DNA from: an uncultured Clostridia bacterium
GTDB lineage: Bacteria; Bacillota; Clostridia; Peptostreptococcales; Anaerovoracaceae
Length of the DNA: 6,250 bases
Assembly: GCA_938045615.1 (NCBI GenBank)
Contig: CALIBC010000054.1
Location: 1 to 6,250, forward strand
Reading direction: 5' to 3'
Part shown: positions 6,188 to 6,250 of the stretch, piece by piece
How the letters are laid out: the number at the start of each line of letters is the position of its first letter
How positions within the stretch are numbered: position 1 is the stretch's first letter
Program-made: the position numbers and the translations under genes
The notes under the pieces: model-generated
The model's input: only the letters and a program-made list of their open reading frames with translations
The model's database searches: none
Told to the model about the DNA's origin: nothing

Positions 6188-6250
6188 CATTTCCTCAGTC
6201 GGGAAATGGCCTCTCCCGAAGGTTGGACCCATTTCCTCGGTCGGGAAATG
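6188..6250. repeat. Two copies of a 21-bp palindromic repeat, 42 bp apart, reaching the window edge
   Basis: CATTTCCTC, then A or G, then GTCGGGAAATG occurs at 6188-6208 and 6230-6250, differing at one base. Each copy is itself an inverted repeat (CATTTCC / GGAAATG around 7 nt). The 21-bp spacer at 6209-6229 gives a 42-bp period, and the second copy ends exactly at the window edge, so more copies may follow. The array sits about 55-115 bp upstream of hsdR. Intergenic tandem-repeat locus, operator array or RNA hairpin array are possible; the function is unknown. Confidence 0.7.

Noticed and set aside
6188..6250. CRISPR array start
   Set aside because: Two 21-bp units separated by 21 bp fit only loosely; the repeat is short, strongly palindromic and placed directly upstream of hsdR with no cas gene visible. 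A tandem intergenic repeat is simpler.

Overview
This window looks like part of a Bacteroidota (Bacteroidales-type) chromosome. It holds one end of an integrative mobilizable element lying next to a type I restriction gene. The evidence is a DUF3853-like protein followed by a RecA-fold ATPase, a long tyrosine integrase of the Bacteroidetes element type, A-rich leaders without Shine-Dalgarno motifs, and a possible TAnnTTTG-type promoter box. I cannot name the species. All four genes lie on the minus strand and read toward position 1.

Layout from low to high coordinates. Positions 1-565 carry the N-terminal 188 codons of an AAA/RecA-fold ATPase (RepA-helicase-like), cut by the window edge. Positions 580-930 carry a small helix-turn-helix DUF3853-type protein, 14 nt upstream of the ATPase and probably in the same operon. 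Positions 931-1192 are a dense non-coding control segment: three exact-period 10-bp direct repeats, a near-perfect 17-bp palindrome and two tandem hairpins, one of which looks like the integrase terminator. Positions 1193-2485 carry a complete tyrosine recombinase with all catalytic residues. Positions 2486-2987 have no convincing gene but hold direct and inverted repeats, including a nested imperfect palindrome followed by a terminator-like hairpin, and a separate inverted repeat with 21-bp arms just past the end of hsdR. Positions 2988-6134 carry an intact 1048-residue HsdR of the EcoR124I (type IC) group. The last ~60 bp hold two copies of a 21-bp palindromic repeat, 42 bp apart and running to the window edge.

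How the parts may work together: the integrase would insert and excise the element, the DUF3853 protein is a plausible excisionase or replication regulator, and the ATPase is a plausible replicative helicase or mobilization ATPase whose partners (primase, Mob relaxase) would lie beyond position 1. HsdR is the motor and nuclease subunit of a type I restriction complex and needs HsdM and HsdS, which are not in this window. Whether hsdR is element cargo or the chromosomal neighbour of the insertion site cannot be decided here; the 2486-2987 gap is where an attachment site would be expected. I see no wholly new protein system. The most unusual material is the non-coding repeat structure around the integrase.
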